Assembly: GCF_000971975.1 (NCBI RefSeq) | Contig: NZ_KQ040778.1 | Span: forward strand, 243,460-307,459 | Direction of reading: 5' to 3' | Length of the DNA stretch: 64,000 nt | From: Paenibacillus algorifonticola | GTDB lineage: Bacteria > Bacillota > Bacilli > Paenibacillales > Paenibacillaceae | Part shown: positions 35,865 through 44,693 of the stretch, piece after piece | How the letters are laid out: each line of letters starts with the position of its first letter | How positions within the stretch are numbered: the stretch's first letter is position 1 | Made by a program: the position numbers and the translations under genes | The notes under the pieces: model-generated | Database searches by the model: none | The model's input: the letters and a program-made list of their open reading frames with translations, nothing else | What the model was told of the DNA's origin: nothing

Positions 35865-35872
35865 CGCTTTCA
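35859..35872 (-). promoter_or_regulatory. cre-like CcpA site 2
   Basis: On the minus strand TGAAAGCGCTACCA, one mismatch to the CcpA consensus, 53 bases before the lyase ATG. In this position CcpA would block transcription of the lyase gene. Confidence 0.55.
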
Positions 35873-35924
35873 TTAGAAGGTATCGATAAAATATCATTAG
35901 CGAAAAGGAGCTGAATAAGAAGAG

Positions 35925-38123
35925 ATGAACGTTAAAAACGTATTTCGCAAAACGGTAATGCTCGCTGTTGCTTCTTTGCTGGTTATTCCTGCTTTTGTTG
36001 TTGAACCGAAGGTCAGTGCTGCCGCCCCAAGGCAGATGGAAGCTTTAACGAGAGGAGTCGTCGCGGTAAAAGTAAGCGGAGGCGTATTTGTCAGCTGGCG
36101 GCTGCTCGGCGGCGAGGCTGCTAATACAGGCTTTAACGTTTATCGCAACGGGACGAAGGTAAACAGCAGTGTCATTACAACGAGTACGAATCTTCTGGAT
36201 GCTGGCGGAAGCAACTCCTCTACCTATTATGTCCGCGCCGTTGTTAACGGCGTTGAGCGCCCGGCCTCCAACACGGTATCGGTATGGGCGAACAATTATA
36301 AAGATATTCCGCTGGACAAGCCGGCTGGCGGGACAACACCGAGCGGTGAAAGCTACACATATAGCGCGAATGATGCGAGTGTAGCCGACCTTGACGGAGA
36401 TGGCGAATACGAAATCGTGCTCAAATGGGACCCGTCGGGCTCGAAGGATAACTCCCAATCGGGGTATACCGGCAATGTTATTTTTGATGCTTACAAAATG
36501 AATGGCGAGAAGCTGTGGCGCATTAATATGGGCAAAAATATTCGTGCAGGCGCCCATTATTCGCAATTTCTCGTCTATGACTTTGACGGCGACGGCAAAG
36601 GCGAGGTCGTCATCAAAACAGCAGACGGCACCGTTGATGGAACAGGGCAGGTGATAGGCAGCTCCACTGCCGATTACCGCAATTCTTCGGGCTATGTGCT
36701 GTCAGGTCCGGAATATTTGACTGTTTTTTCAGGGCAGACGGGAGCTGCGCTTGCGACTACGAACTATGTTCCGGCAAGAGGCACTGTATCAAGCTGGGGG
36801 GATAGCTATGGCAACCGTGTCGACCGTTTTCTAGCTGGTGTTGCTTATTTGGACGGCGTTAGGCCAAGCATCGTCATGTCGCGCGGCTATTATACGAGAA
36901 CGGTCATTGCTGCTTTTGACTTCCGTAACGGCTCGCTAACGAGCCGCTGGACGTTTGATACGAACAGTTCCGGCAATTCTGCTTATGCGGGACAAGGCAA
37001 TCATAGCCTTAGTGTGGCGGATGTTGATAATGATGGCAAAGATGAAATTATATTTGGCGCAATGACGGTTGATGATAATGGCCAGAAGCTATATAACACA
37101 AATATGGGGCATGGCGATGCGATGCATGTCAGCGATTTGGACCCGAACCGGGCTGGCCTTGAGGTGTTCAAGGTAAACGAGGATACGAGCAAGCCTTATG
37201 GCGCCCAAGTGCATGATGCGGCTACTGGTCAAATTTTATGGGGTGCCTATACGGGGGCTGATACGGGGCGCGGCATGGCGGCCGACATCGATCCTCGTTA
37301 CCCGGGAGCTGAGGTTTGGGCAGGCAGTGGTGTAGGGCTGAGGACGAGTACGGGGCAGCTCATTTCCAGCACGCCTCCATCCTCGCAAAATTTCGGCATC
37401 TGGTGGGACGGCGACCTGCTGCGCGAGCTGCTTGATCATGTATGGTCAGGAAGCGCAGGAGTTGGCGTCGGCAAAATTGAAAAATGGAATTACAATACCG
37501 GTGCAGTCAGCCGCCTGCTAACGGCAACGGGAACTTACTCGAACAATACGACAAAAGGTACGCCGAGCTTGCAGGCCGATCTGATTGGCGACTGGCGCGA
37601 GGAGGTGTTGTGGCGCACGGAGGACAGCACTAAGCTGCGCTTGTATACGACGACAGATGTTACGACATATCGTCTCTACACGCTGATGCATGATGCCGTA
37701 TACCGCTTAGGTGTTGCGTGGCAAAATGTAGCCTACAACCAGCCGCCGCATACGAGCTATTTTCTCGGAAATGGCATGAGCACGCCTCCTGCGCCAAGCA
37801 TGTACACGACGCTGCCACAGGCATCGTTTACGGAAGTAGATACTGCCAATGCTTTGCTTGCGGAGCAGGCTGCTGTGGAAGAAGCGGTGGTTGCCCCTGA
37901 GCAGGAGCAGGAGCAGGAGCAGGAGCCGGCCCCGCAAACGGAGTCGGAAACAGAACCAGAAACAGAAACAGAACCTCAGACAGAGCCAGAAACGACGCCC
38001 ATTCCTGAGCAGCAGCCAGACAACAGTATGCCAACCGACCCGGTTGATCCGGGTGCAGCAGCTCAAGGGGCCACAGGTGCAGCACTAAGCGCAGTCCTTG
38101 GACAAGCTGCTCCTATTTCATAG
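35925..38123 (+). CDS. yesW: Secreted rhamnogalacturonan lyase (PL11, YesW-like)
   Basis: 732 aa. Signal peptide (MNVKNVFRKTVMLAVASLLVIPAFVVEPKVSA), N-terminal beta domain (RQMEALTRGVVAVKVSGGVFVSWRLLG), then the PL11 eight-bladed propeller with Ca-binding D.DGDGE-type motifs (ADLDGDGEYEIVLKWDPS, YDFDGDGKGEVVIK, ADVDNDGKDEIIFG, GHGDAMHVSDLDPNR) to about residue 630. It cleaves the rhamnogalacturonan I backbone of pectin. The last 90 residues are an unusual low-complexity tail (EQEQEQEQEP, TESETEPETETEPQTEPE), ending GAALSAVLGQAAPIS with no binding or anchoring module. GGAG is 13-16 bases before the ATG. The gene's 3' end is partly duplicated downstream. Confidence 0.93.
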   Translation: MNVKNVFRKTVMLAVASLLVIPAFVVEPKVSAAAPRQMEALTRGVVAVKVSGGVFVSWRLLGGEAANTGFNVYRNGTKVNSSVITTSTNLLDAGGSNSSTYYVRAVVNGVERPASNTVSVWANNYKDIPLDKPAGGTTPSGESYTYSANDASVADLDGDGEYEIVLKWDPSGSKDNSQSGYTGNVIFDAYKMNGEKLWRINMGKNIRAGAHYSQFLVYDFDGDGKGEVVIKTADGTVDGTGQVIGSSTADYRNSSGYVLSGPEYLTVFSGQTGAALATTNYVPARGTVSSWGDSYGNRVDRFLAGVAYLDGVRPSIVMSRGYYTRTVIAAFDFRNGSLTSRWTFDTNSSGNSAYAGQGNHSLSVADVDNDGKDEIIFGAMTVDDNGQKLYNTNMGHGDAMHVSDLDPNRAGLEVFKVNEDTSKPYGAQVHDAATGQILWGAYTGADTGRGMAADIDPRYPGAEVWAGSGVGLRTSTGQLISSTPPSSQNFGIWWDGDLLRELLDHVWSGSAGVGVGKIEKWNYNTGAVSRLLTATGTYSNNTTKGTPSLQADLIGDWREEVLWRTEDSTKLRLYTTTDVTTYRLYTLMHDAVYRLGVAWQNVAYNQPPHTSYFLGNGMSTPPAPSMYTTLPQASFTEVDTANALLAEQAAVEEAVVAPEQEQEQEQEPAPQTESETEPETETEPQTEPETTPIPEQQPDNSMPTDPVDPGAAAQGATGAALSAVLGQAAPIS

Positions 38124-38155
38124 AGCTAGGGTTGTTATCCCCTTAGCTCAGAAAC
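38081..38155 (+). repeat. 75-base duplication, copy A (end of lyase gene)
   Basis: Covers the last 14 codons and stop of the lyase and 32 bases beyond. It aligns without gaps to 38219-38293 at about 80% identity. It ends with the dispersed 20-base element. Confidence 0.75.
38135..38154 (+). repeat. Dispersed 20-base element, copy 1
   Basis: TTATCCCCTTAGCTCAGAAA. Identical copies at 38273-38292 and 63864-63883 and, inverted, at 38792-38811. Confidence 0.8.
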
Positions 38156-38218
38156 GCAAAAAGAGGAACCGGCACATCTATTTAAACGGACTCAAGTTTC
38201 CCTAGCATCTTTAGGTAT

Positions 38219-38293
38219 AGCGGTAAGTGCCGTCCTTGGACAGACTGTTCCTATTTTATTAAGCTTGAGGTATTATCCCCTTAGCTCAGAAAC
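38219..38293 (+). repeat. 75-base duplication, copy B
   Basis: Gap-free partner of 38081-38155, about 80% identical, including GTCCTTGGACA and the 20-base element at 38273-38292. It is not translated. It marks an old local duplication of the lyase 3' end. Confidence 0.75.
38273..38292 (+). repeat. Dispersed 20-base element, copy 2
   Basis: Identical to copy 1; 60 bases before the purine-rich tandem repeat. Confidence 0.8.
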
Positions 38294-38352
38294 AGCGGAA
38301 TAGGAAGGCTGTCTAAGACAACGTACAGAAAACAGCATAGAGGGAAGCAACG

Positions 38353-38569
38353 AAGAAATAACAAAAGAAGAAATAACAAAAGAAGAAATAACAAAAGAAG
38401 TAATAACTAAGGAAGTAGTAACTAAAGAAGTAAGAACTGAAGAACTGAAGAACTGAAGAACTGAAGAACTGAAGAACTGAAGAACTGAAGAACTAAAGAA
38501 CTAAAGAACTAAAGAACTAAAGAACTAAAGAACTAAAGAACTAAAGAACTAAAGAAATAAAGGTCTAAA
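38353..38569 (+). repeat. Purine-rich tandem repeat, 15-base then 8-base units
   Basis: Starts with three copies of a 15-base unit (GAAGAAATAACAAAA), then three variants (GAAGTAATAACTAAG, GAAGTAGTAACTAAA, GAAGTAAGAACTGAA), then seven perfect 8-base units GAACTGAA (38434-38489) and eight of GAACTAAA (38490-38553), ending in decayed units. The shorter unit appears to have grown out of the end of the last 15-base unit. Likely prone to copy-number change. Confidence 0.9.
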
Positions 38570-38791
38570 GAACTGTATGACAAAAGAAGCGAAAAAGCTA
38601 GGAAGCAGCGAAACGGTATTTAGGTGAGTTGGATGGAGGCACCGCTAGCAAGTGAAAAAGGAATGGTTCGCGAGTGCAACTCAAGCGACTTGGCAGTTGA
38701 TGCCAAATTATTTTTAAAGTCATCCGGAAATTGGAGAGCTGTTTGAGCGGTGTGATCAGGCATGATGCCGGATTGGACCGTTCAAGCGGCT

Positions 38792-38811
38792 TTTCTGAGC
38801 TAAGGGGATAA
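38792..38811 (-). repeat. Dispersed 20-base element, copy 3 (inverted)
   Basis: Exact reverse complement of copies 1 and 2, on the far side of the tandem repeat, so copies 2 and 3 form a widely spaced inverted pair around it. Confidence 0.8.
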
Positions 38812-38993
38812 TGGCTATAAGGCGAAAGAAACGATACAACTAGAGGGTACGTTAGCGTTGTTGAGCCATGCGACGAATAGCAAATGCAAATTAACCTTAC
38901 AAGCCATTGTTGAAAAATAGAGCAGCCATTCCGCGACGGCAGGCAAACGGCGGACTGCGAAAAACGCAGCCGCGCTGCCGCATGCTTGCTGTT

Positions 38994-40292
38994 CTAAATA
39001 CCGTCTACGATTCTCCGTGCCCGAATCGCTGCCTGATGAAGCAGCTCCTCTTCGTCTATCGTCAGCAGCTTGCGACCTTGCATCAGGAGCTTGCCATTGA
39101 CGATGGTCGTATCGACATCGCTGCCATTCACGGCGTAGGCGAGCAGCGATTCCACATGATGGACAGGCTGCAAATGGGGCTTATTCATATCGACTAAAAT
39201 GAGATCGGCTTTTTTGCCAGCCTCAAGCGTTCCTGTCTCATGATCGAGGCGTAGCAGCTTGGCGCTTTCAGCCGTTGCCATTTCCAGCACTTGGTGGGCT
39301 GGAAAAACGGACGGGTCGCCTGCTTCCATTTTTTGCATCCAGGCAGCCGCCTTAATCCCTTCAAACATGTCGACTGTCGAAGCGCTGCCTGATCCGTCCG
39401 TGCCGAGTCCAACCGTAACACTAGTATCGATAAGCGCTGCTACCGGGGCAATGCCGCAGCCCAGCTTCATATTGCTGACCGGATTGTGAGCAACGCCGCC
39501 CTTCATGCCTCTGAGCAGCTGAATGTCGCCATGCGTAAGATGCACGCCATGAGCCAGCAAAGTATGGGCCTCGGTGAATAACCCGAGATTGTGTAAATAA
39601 GCGGTCGGCGAGCAGTTGTATTTGGTTTTGATTTTGGCGACTTCCTCTACCGTTTCCGCCAAGTGAATATGGATAGGCAAATTTTTTTGTGAGGCGAGCT
39701 TAATGATTTCTGCAAGTGGTTCTGGCGGGCAAGTATAGGGAGCATGGGGGCCGAACATCGTTGTAATTCGCCCGTCGGCCTGGCCATGCCAGCGGTCAAT
39801 GAGGTCAAGCGCTTCGGTTAGCCGTTTGCCGCCGTCGTTTTGCATAAATACAAGTCCTCGTGTTAAGGAGGCACGCATCCCTGTTTCCTGAACAGCAGCA
39901 GCAATTTCATTCATATGCACATACATATCGGCGAATGCCGTTGTGCCAGATTTAATCATTTCCGCCATGGCAAGCTTGGCTCCCCAATAAATATCCTCAG
40001 GCGTCATACGCGCCTCGGCAGGCAGCATTTTATGCTCCAGCCATTCCATCAGCTTGCAGTCATCGGAAAAACCTTTCAGCAAGCTCATTGGCGTATGCTG
40101 GTGGGCATTAATTAGGCCGGGCATAGCTAGCATGCCTTTGCCATCGATGATTTTGTTAGCTTTAGCCTCAGTCTTAGGCAAATTCGTACCAATTGCCGAA
40201 ATGCGGTCATTTTCGATCAGCAGCTCGCCGTGAAAAGACTTTTCGCCTTTTTTCATCGTTAAAATTTGAACGTTTTGAATTAGAGTTCTCAT
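38994..40292 (-). CDS. mtaD: 5-methylthioadenosine/S-adenosylhomocysteine deaminase
   Basis: 432 aa. Amidohydrolase superfamily: metal-binding HxH in NAHQHTPMSLLKGF (near 64-66), HAPYTCPPE, HIHLAETVEEV, HGVHLTHGD and GLGTDGSGSASTVDMF, typical of MTA/SAH deaminases (often labelled TrzA/AtzB-like). It deaminates MTA or SAH to the inosyl forms. AAGGAGGGG is 7 bases before the ATG. Divergent from sbcD. Methionine-salvage genes mtnK/mtnA lie 9 kb away. Confidence 0.88.
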   Translation of the reverse strand: MRTLIQNVQILTMKKGEKSFHGELLIENDRISAIGTNLPKTEAKANKIIDGKGMLAMPGLINAHQHTPMSLLKGFSDDCKLMEWLEHKMLPAEARMTPEDIYWGAKLAMAEMIKSGTTAFADMYVHMNEIAAAVQETGMRASLTRGLVFMQNDGGKRLTEALDLIDRWHGQADGRITTMFGPHAPYTCPPEPLAEIIKLASQKNLPIHIHLAETVEEVAKIKTKYNCSPTAYLHNLGLFTEAHTLLAHGVHLTHGDIQLLRGMKGGVAHNPVSNMKLGCGIAPVAALIDTSVTVGLGTDGSGSASTVDMFEGIKAAAWMQKMEAGDPSVFPAHQVLEMATAESAKLLRLDHETGTLEAGKKADLILVDMNKPHLQPVHHVESLLAYAVNGSDVDTTIVNGKLLMQGRKLLTIDEEELLHQAAIRARRIVDGI

Positions 40293-40375
40293 CTTTGTCC
40301 CCTCCTTGGTATACTTAGGAGGATAAACGTTGACGCTGCGTTAAGGTCAAGGGCAAGAAAGGATGTTTCGCCATT

Positions 40376-41551
40376 ATGAAATGGTTCCATACCGCAGACT
40401 GGCATCTCGGCAAGCTGGTTCAAGGTGTTTATATGACAGAAGACCAGCGTTATGTGCTGGAGCATTTTATTGCCGATATTGAACGCGAACGCCCGGATGC
40501 AGTAATTATTGCCGGTGATTTGTATGACCGGGCCATTCCGCCCATTGAGGCAGTAGAGCTGCTCGATGAGGTGCTGCAGCATATCGTTATTAAGCTTGAA
40601 ACGCCGGTGCTGGCTGTGGCTGGCAATCACGACAGTCCGGACCGGATTGATTTTGGCACGGCGATGATGGCGAGCCGAGGGCTGCATATTGCCGGAAGAA
40701 TGAAGCGGGAGCAGAAGCCTGTCGTGCTTCGCGATGAGCATGGCGAGGTGCATTTTCACCTCATGCCTTATGCCGATCCTGCACATGTGCGCTACGCACT
40801 GGAAAATGAGAGCATTCGCACGCATGATGATGCGATGAAAGCTTTGACGGAGCGGCTGCGGGATCAGCTTGATCCTGCTGCGCGCCACGTTTTTATCGGC
40901 CATGCCTTTGTTACGGCAACCGGAGAGGCGGAGCCGAATACGAGCGATTCTGAGCGTCCGCTGGCGATTGGCGGGGCGGAGCATGTACGCGCCAGCTATT
41001 TTGCGCCATTTCATTATACGGCGCTTGGCCACCTTCATCAGGCTCATTATGTCAGCGACGATAAAATCAGATATGCGGGCTCGCCGCTTAAATATTCGAT
41101 TTCTGAGGAGAATCACGCCAAAGGTTATTATATAGTGGAGATGGATGATAAAGGCGCGGTAATGGTGGAAAAGCGGCCATTCCAGCCGCTGCGCGATTTG
41201 CGCCGCGTTTCCGGAACGATTGAGGAAATTGAGCAGCATGCGCTGAGCGACGATTACGTATTTATTACGCTGCTTAATGAAAATCCGGTCCTGTTTCCGA
41301 TGGAGAAGGTACGGGCGATTTATCCGAATGCGCTGCATGTTGAGCGCAGGCCGGAAGCGGGACTGCTCGCAGAAACGGAGGCTTCCGCTGATGGTGAAAT
41401 AGAGGCGGTTCGCCGCCGCGAAGCTGATCCGATAGCCTTATTCGCTTCCTTTTATCAGGAGGTCAAGGGCAGCCCGCTTAGTGAGAGTAAAAAGCAGCGT
41501 TTCGCCGATGTATTCGGGAAGCTGCTGCACGAGGAAGGAGGGGGCGCATGA
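40376..41551 (+). CDS. sbcD: DNA exonuclease subunit SbcD (Mre11-like)
   Basis: 391 aa. Phosphoesterase motifs: DWHLGK (residues 8-13), GDLYDR (near 45), GNHDSPDR (near 85), IGHAFV and ALGHLHQ, which bind two Mn ions. With SbcC it cuts hairpins and processes DNA ends. AAAGGATG precedes the ATG. Its stop overlaps the sbcC start (ATGA at 41548-41551). Confidence 0.95.
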   Translation: MKWFHTADWHLGKLVQGVYMTEDQRYVLEHFIADIERERPDAVIIAGDLYDRAIPPIEAVELLDEVLQHIVIKLETPVLAVAGNHDSPDRIDFGTAMMASRGLHIAGRMKREQKPVVLRDEHGEVHFHLMPYADPAHVRYALENESIRTHDDAMKALTERLRDQLDPAARHVFIGHAFVTATGEAEPNTSDSERPLAIGGAEHVRASYFAPFHYTALGHLHQAHYVSDDKIRYAGSPLKYSISEENHAKGYYIVEMDDKGAVMVEKRPFQPLRDLRRVSGTIEEIEQHALSDDYVFITLLNENPVLFPMEKVRAIYPNALHVERRPEAGLLAETEASADGEIEAVRRREADPIALFASFYQEVKGSPLSESKKQRFADVFGKLLHEEGGGA

Positions 41552-44500
41552 GACCGCTCAAGTTAACGATGAACGCTTTTGGCCCGTATCGGGATGCGGA
41601 ATCGATTGATTTTGCCCAGCTGGACGAGCATCGGCTGTTCGTTATTTCCGGCAGCACCGGAGCGGGTAAAACCTCGATTTTTGATGCGATTTGCTTTGCG
41701 CTTTATGGTGCGGCCAGCGGGGAGGATCGCTCGGAGGCACGCATGCTGCGCAGCCATTTTGCCGGAGATGATACGCATACGTCGGTTGAGTTTCATTTTG
41801 CAGTTGCGCAGCGGGAATACCAAGTATTTCGTCAGCTTCCGCATCGTAAAGGCTCGAACAAAAGCGAGACGGGCGGCAAGGCGGAGCTGTATGAGTTTGT
41901 AGATGGACAAGCTGTGCCGCTTGTCGACCGTTTTCAAGTTCGCGACGTCGATGCAAAGCTGGAATCGATTATAGGTCTTACGAAGGAGCAGTTTAATCAA
42001 ATCGTGATGCTGCCGCAGGGAGAGTTTCGCAAGCTGCTTACCTCGGATACAGATAATAAAGAAGAGATTTTGCGGCGGATTTTTCGTACGGAGCTGTATG
42101 AGAAGCTGGAGCTCAGGTTTCAGCAGCAAAACCGTGAGCTGAATGAAACGCTCAAGGAAGCGCGGCTGCGCAATGACATGTATATGAAGCAAGCGGGCGA
42201 TGCGCTTCCTCAGCGCGAGGGGAGCTTGCTGGCAGCGACGCTGAGCCAAGAGGTTTATAACGCGGCGCAACTGCTTGCCAGTTTGGAGCAGGAGGCTGCT
42301 TATTACGGCGAACTGGTGCAGCAAGGAGACGTGCAGCGGCAGCAGATGGGTGAGCAGCTGCTTGCGCAGGAAGAGAAGCTGCGCGCCGCGCTTGCGCTGA
42401 ACGCGAGGTTCGAAGAGCTTGCGGCGGAGCGAAGCAAGCTGGAGCAGTTGGAGTTGGGCCGCGCCGCGCAGGAAGCGAAGGGGCGAGAGCTGCAATTGGC
42501 TGAGCAGGCGGCGCTGCTCACGCCTTATGAGGAGCAAGCGAGCCGGGCCGGCAAGGACGCGGAGGCGAAGCAGCAGGTCAGCGAGGCGAAGCAGCGGGAA
42601 GCGGAGGCGGCGAAGCAAGCGCTGGCTGCGGCTTCGCAGCGGCATGCGAGCGAGGAGCAGCGCGAGCCAGAGCGGCGAGAGGCGGAGCGTGAGCTGAACC
42701 GGCTGGAGGAGCTTGCTCCAGCGGTGCAGCAGATGGGCGAGCAGCGGCAGGCCGTGACGGAGCTGCGGGCAAGGGCGAAGCAGGGCCAGGCGCAGCTGGA
42801 GCGGGAAGATGCAGCTATTGCGGCGGAGAAGGAAGCGAAGCAGCAGAGCGCTGCGCGGCTGAAGCTCATGGAGAGCGACGGCCAGCAGCTGCTAGCGAAG
42901 CAAGAGCAGTTCAGGCGCGTCGAGCAGCAAGGCAAATACGTCTCCAAGCTAATCAAGCTGGAGCAGGAGCTGGCTGAGTTCAAGCGGCTGGAAGAGAGCC
43001 AGGAACAGGCGCTCTCCACAGTTCGTGCCCAGCATGATGGGCTGGAGCAGCAATGGATTGAAGGCCAGGCAGGCTTGCTCGCCGCTCATTTGCATGACGG
43101 CAAGCCTTGCCCGGTATGCGGCAGCGTCGAGCATCCGGGGAAAATACAAACCGCTGCCGACGTGCCCTCTCGCGAGCAGCTCGCACAGGCGAAGGAGCAG
43201 CTAGCTGCCTGTGAGCGCGAGCTGAATGCGTCAAGGCTGCAAGTAGCCGCCGCCCGTTCCGGCTGGGAAAGCAGCGCTGCCGAGCTTGCGGAATACGGCG
43301 CCTCTGTTGAGCATCTCGCCGAGCAGCAGGCTGACTTGCGCACACAGTGGAAGCAGTTGAAGGATGAGACGGACAGGCTGCAGCAGCAAAATGAAGAAAT
43401 GCGCCTGCTTAAAGAGCAGGCGGAAAAGCGGGAAGCGGAGCTGGAGCGGCTTATCCGGGATAAAGAGCAGCGGCAAGCGGCGTATCAGCAGGTGCAAATT
43501 GAGCTGGGCGCGAAGGAGTCGCTGCTCGCCAGAGAGCTGGAGCGCATCCCAGAGCCGCTTCGCGGGCCCGAACAATTGCAGCAGGCGCTGGTGGCCCAGC
43601 GGATGAAGGTTCGTCAGCATGCAGAGGCCTGGCAGGCTGCTGTCAAGCAACTACAGCAGGCGCAGCTTAAGGAGACGGAAGCTTCCGTGAATGCCGTGCA
43701 GGCACGCCAACAATTCGAAGAAGCACTGCGAAGCAGGGAAGAAGCTCAGGAGCGACTGCTGAGCGAGCTGCGGACAGCGGCATTTGATTCATTGGAGGCT
43801 TATCGCGCCGCTGCAAAAACGCCGCAGGAGCGGCAAGCGCTTAAGGAGCAGCTGGACGCATATAAATCTGCGGTCCAGGCGCTGGCAAGCCGCGTAACGG
43901 ATATGCAGCTGGAGCTGGCTGGAAAGCAGCCAGCGGATATGCAGGAGCTGCATGCAGCAGGCGCTGAGCTTAGGCAGCAGTTAGAGACGATTGTCTCTGC
44001 ACTGCAAACCGCTGCACGGCATGGCGAGGAGGCTGCGCGGCTGATTCGTCAGCTCACAGCGACGAGCGAGCGCGTGAAGCAGCTTGAGGCGGAGCTGGAG
44101 CAGGTGCTCGACATTTATCAAATGCTTAAAGGAGACAATGCGCTTAAAATTTCCTTTGAACGTTATATATTGATTGAGTTTTTGGAGCAAATTTTGCAGG
44201 CAGCAAATGTGCGTCTGCAGCGGCTCTCGGGCGGACAGTTTATGCTGCAGCGCAGCGACCGTTTGGAAGTCAGAGGGAAGCAAAGCGGTCTTGGCCTGGA
44301 CGTGTATGATGCGTATACAGGGCAAAATCGCGATGTAAAAACGATGTCCGGCGGGGAAAAATTTAATGCTTCTCTCTGCCTTGCTTTAGGAATGACCGAT
44401 GTTATTCAGGCACATCAAGGCGGAATTTCAATTGAAATGATGTTTATTGACGAAGGGTTTGGCTCATTGGATGAGGAGGCACTGAACAAGGCAATCGAAG

Positions 44501-44640
44501 CTTTGGTTGATTTGCAGCGCGCTGGCCGCATGATTGGCGTCATTTCACATGTGCAGGAGCTCAAGCAAGCTTTTCCCGCCTGCCTTGAAGTTCATAAAAC
44601 GAAGGAAGGCTACAGCCGCACGGCTGTAACGGTCCGTTAA
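41548..44640 (+). CDS. sbcC: DNA exonuclease subunit SbcC (Rad50-like)
   Basis: 1030 aa. Walker A GSTGAGKT at residues 35-42, Q-loop LPQGEFRKLL near 155, then two long coiled coils joined by the zinc hook CPVCG near residue 520, and at the C-terminus LSGGQFML, signature MSGGEKFNASL and Walker B IEMMFIDEGFGSLDEEAL. SMC-like ATPase that forms the SbcCD complex. AGGAGGGGGC ahead of the ATG, translationally coupled to sbcD. Confidence 0.95.
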   Translation: MRPLKLTMNAFGPYRDAESIDFAQLDEHRLFVISGSTGAGKTSIFDAICFALYGAASGEDRSEARMLRSHFAGDDTHTSVEFHFAVAQREYQVFRQLPHRKGSNKSETGGKAELYEFVDGQAVPLVDRFQVRDVDAKLESIIGLTKEQFNQIVMLPQGEFRKLLTSDTDNKEEILRRIFRTELYEKLELRFQQQNRELNETLKEARLRNDMYMKQAGDALPQREGSLLAATLSQEVYNAAQLLASLEQEAAYYGELVQQGDVQRQQMGEQLLAQEEKLRAALALNARFEELAAERSKLEQLELGRAAQEAKGRELQLAEQAALLTPYEEQASRAGKDAEAKQQVSEAKQREAEAAKQALAAASQRHASEEQREPERREAERELNRLEELAPAVQQMGEQRQAVTELRARAKQGQAQLEREDAAIAAEKEAKQQSAARLKLMESDGQQLLAKQEQFRRVEQQGKYVSKLIKLEQELAEFKRLEESQEQALSTVRAQHDGLEQQWIEGQAGLLAAHLHDGKPCPVCGSVEHPGKIQTAADVPSREQLAQAKEQLAACERELNASRLQVAAARSGWESSAAELAEYGASVEHLAEQQADLRTQWKQLKDETDRLQQQNEEMRLLKEQAEKREAELERLIRDKEQRQAAYQQVQIELGAKESLLARELERIPEPLRGPEQLQQALVAQRMKVRQHAEAWQAAVKQLQQAQLKETEASVNAVQARQQFEEALRSREEAQERLLSELRTAAFDSLEAYRAAAKTPQERQALKEQLDAYKSAVQALASRVTDMQLELAGKQPADMQELHAAGAELRQQLETIVSALQTAARHGEEAARLIRQLTATSERVKQLEAELEQVLDIYQMLKGDNALKISFERYILIEFLEQILQAANVRLQRLSGGQFMLQRSDRLEVRGKQSGLGLDVYDAYTGQNRDVKTMSGGEKFNASLCLALGMTDVIQAHQGGISIEMMFIDEGFGSLDEEALNKAIEALVDLQRAGRMIGVISHVQELKQAFPACLEVHKTKEGYSRTAVTVR

Positions 44641-44680
44641 AGAAAAAGGCAGGAAACAACGCGTACGTCGCTTCCTGCCT
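44641..44680 (-). terminator. Terminator between sbcC and the convergent membrane-protein gene
   Basis: AGGCAGGAA (44648-44656) pairs with TTCCTGCCT (44672-44680), extended by ACG/CGT around a short loop. The A-rich left flank gives a T run on the minus strand. Confidence 0.75.
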
Positions 44681-44693
44681 ATCCGTTTGAATG

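Larger units (their letters stand above)
35409..35924. other. Gap between yhbH and the rhamnogalacturonan lyase
   Basis: 516 bases between divergent genes. It holds hairpin element copy 1 (35477-35572), two cre-like sites (35723-35736 and 35859-35872) and a 26-codon frame (35784-35864) behind AAGGAGGTGG. No other gene is seen. Confidence 0.6.
38124..38993. other. Repeat-rich gap downstream of the lyase
   Basis: 870 bases without a credible gene. It contains a 75-base imperfect copy (38219-38293) of the lyase 3' end, three copies of a 20-base element, and a purine-rich tandem repeat (38353-38569). The remainder 38600-38990 shows nothing recognisable. Confidence 0.7.

Noticed and set aside
40289..41338. 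349-aa minus-strand frame opposite sbcD, and 360-aa frame opposite sbcC
   Set aside because: Shadows of two clear genes.
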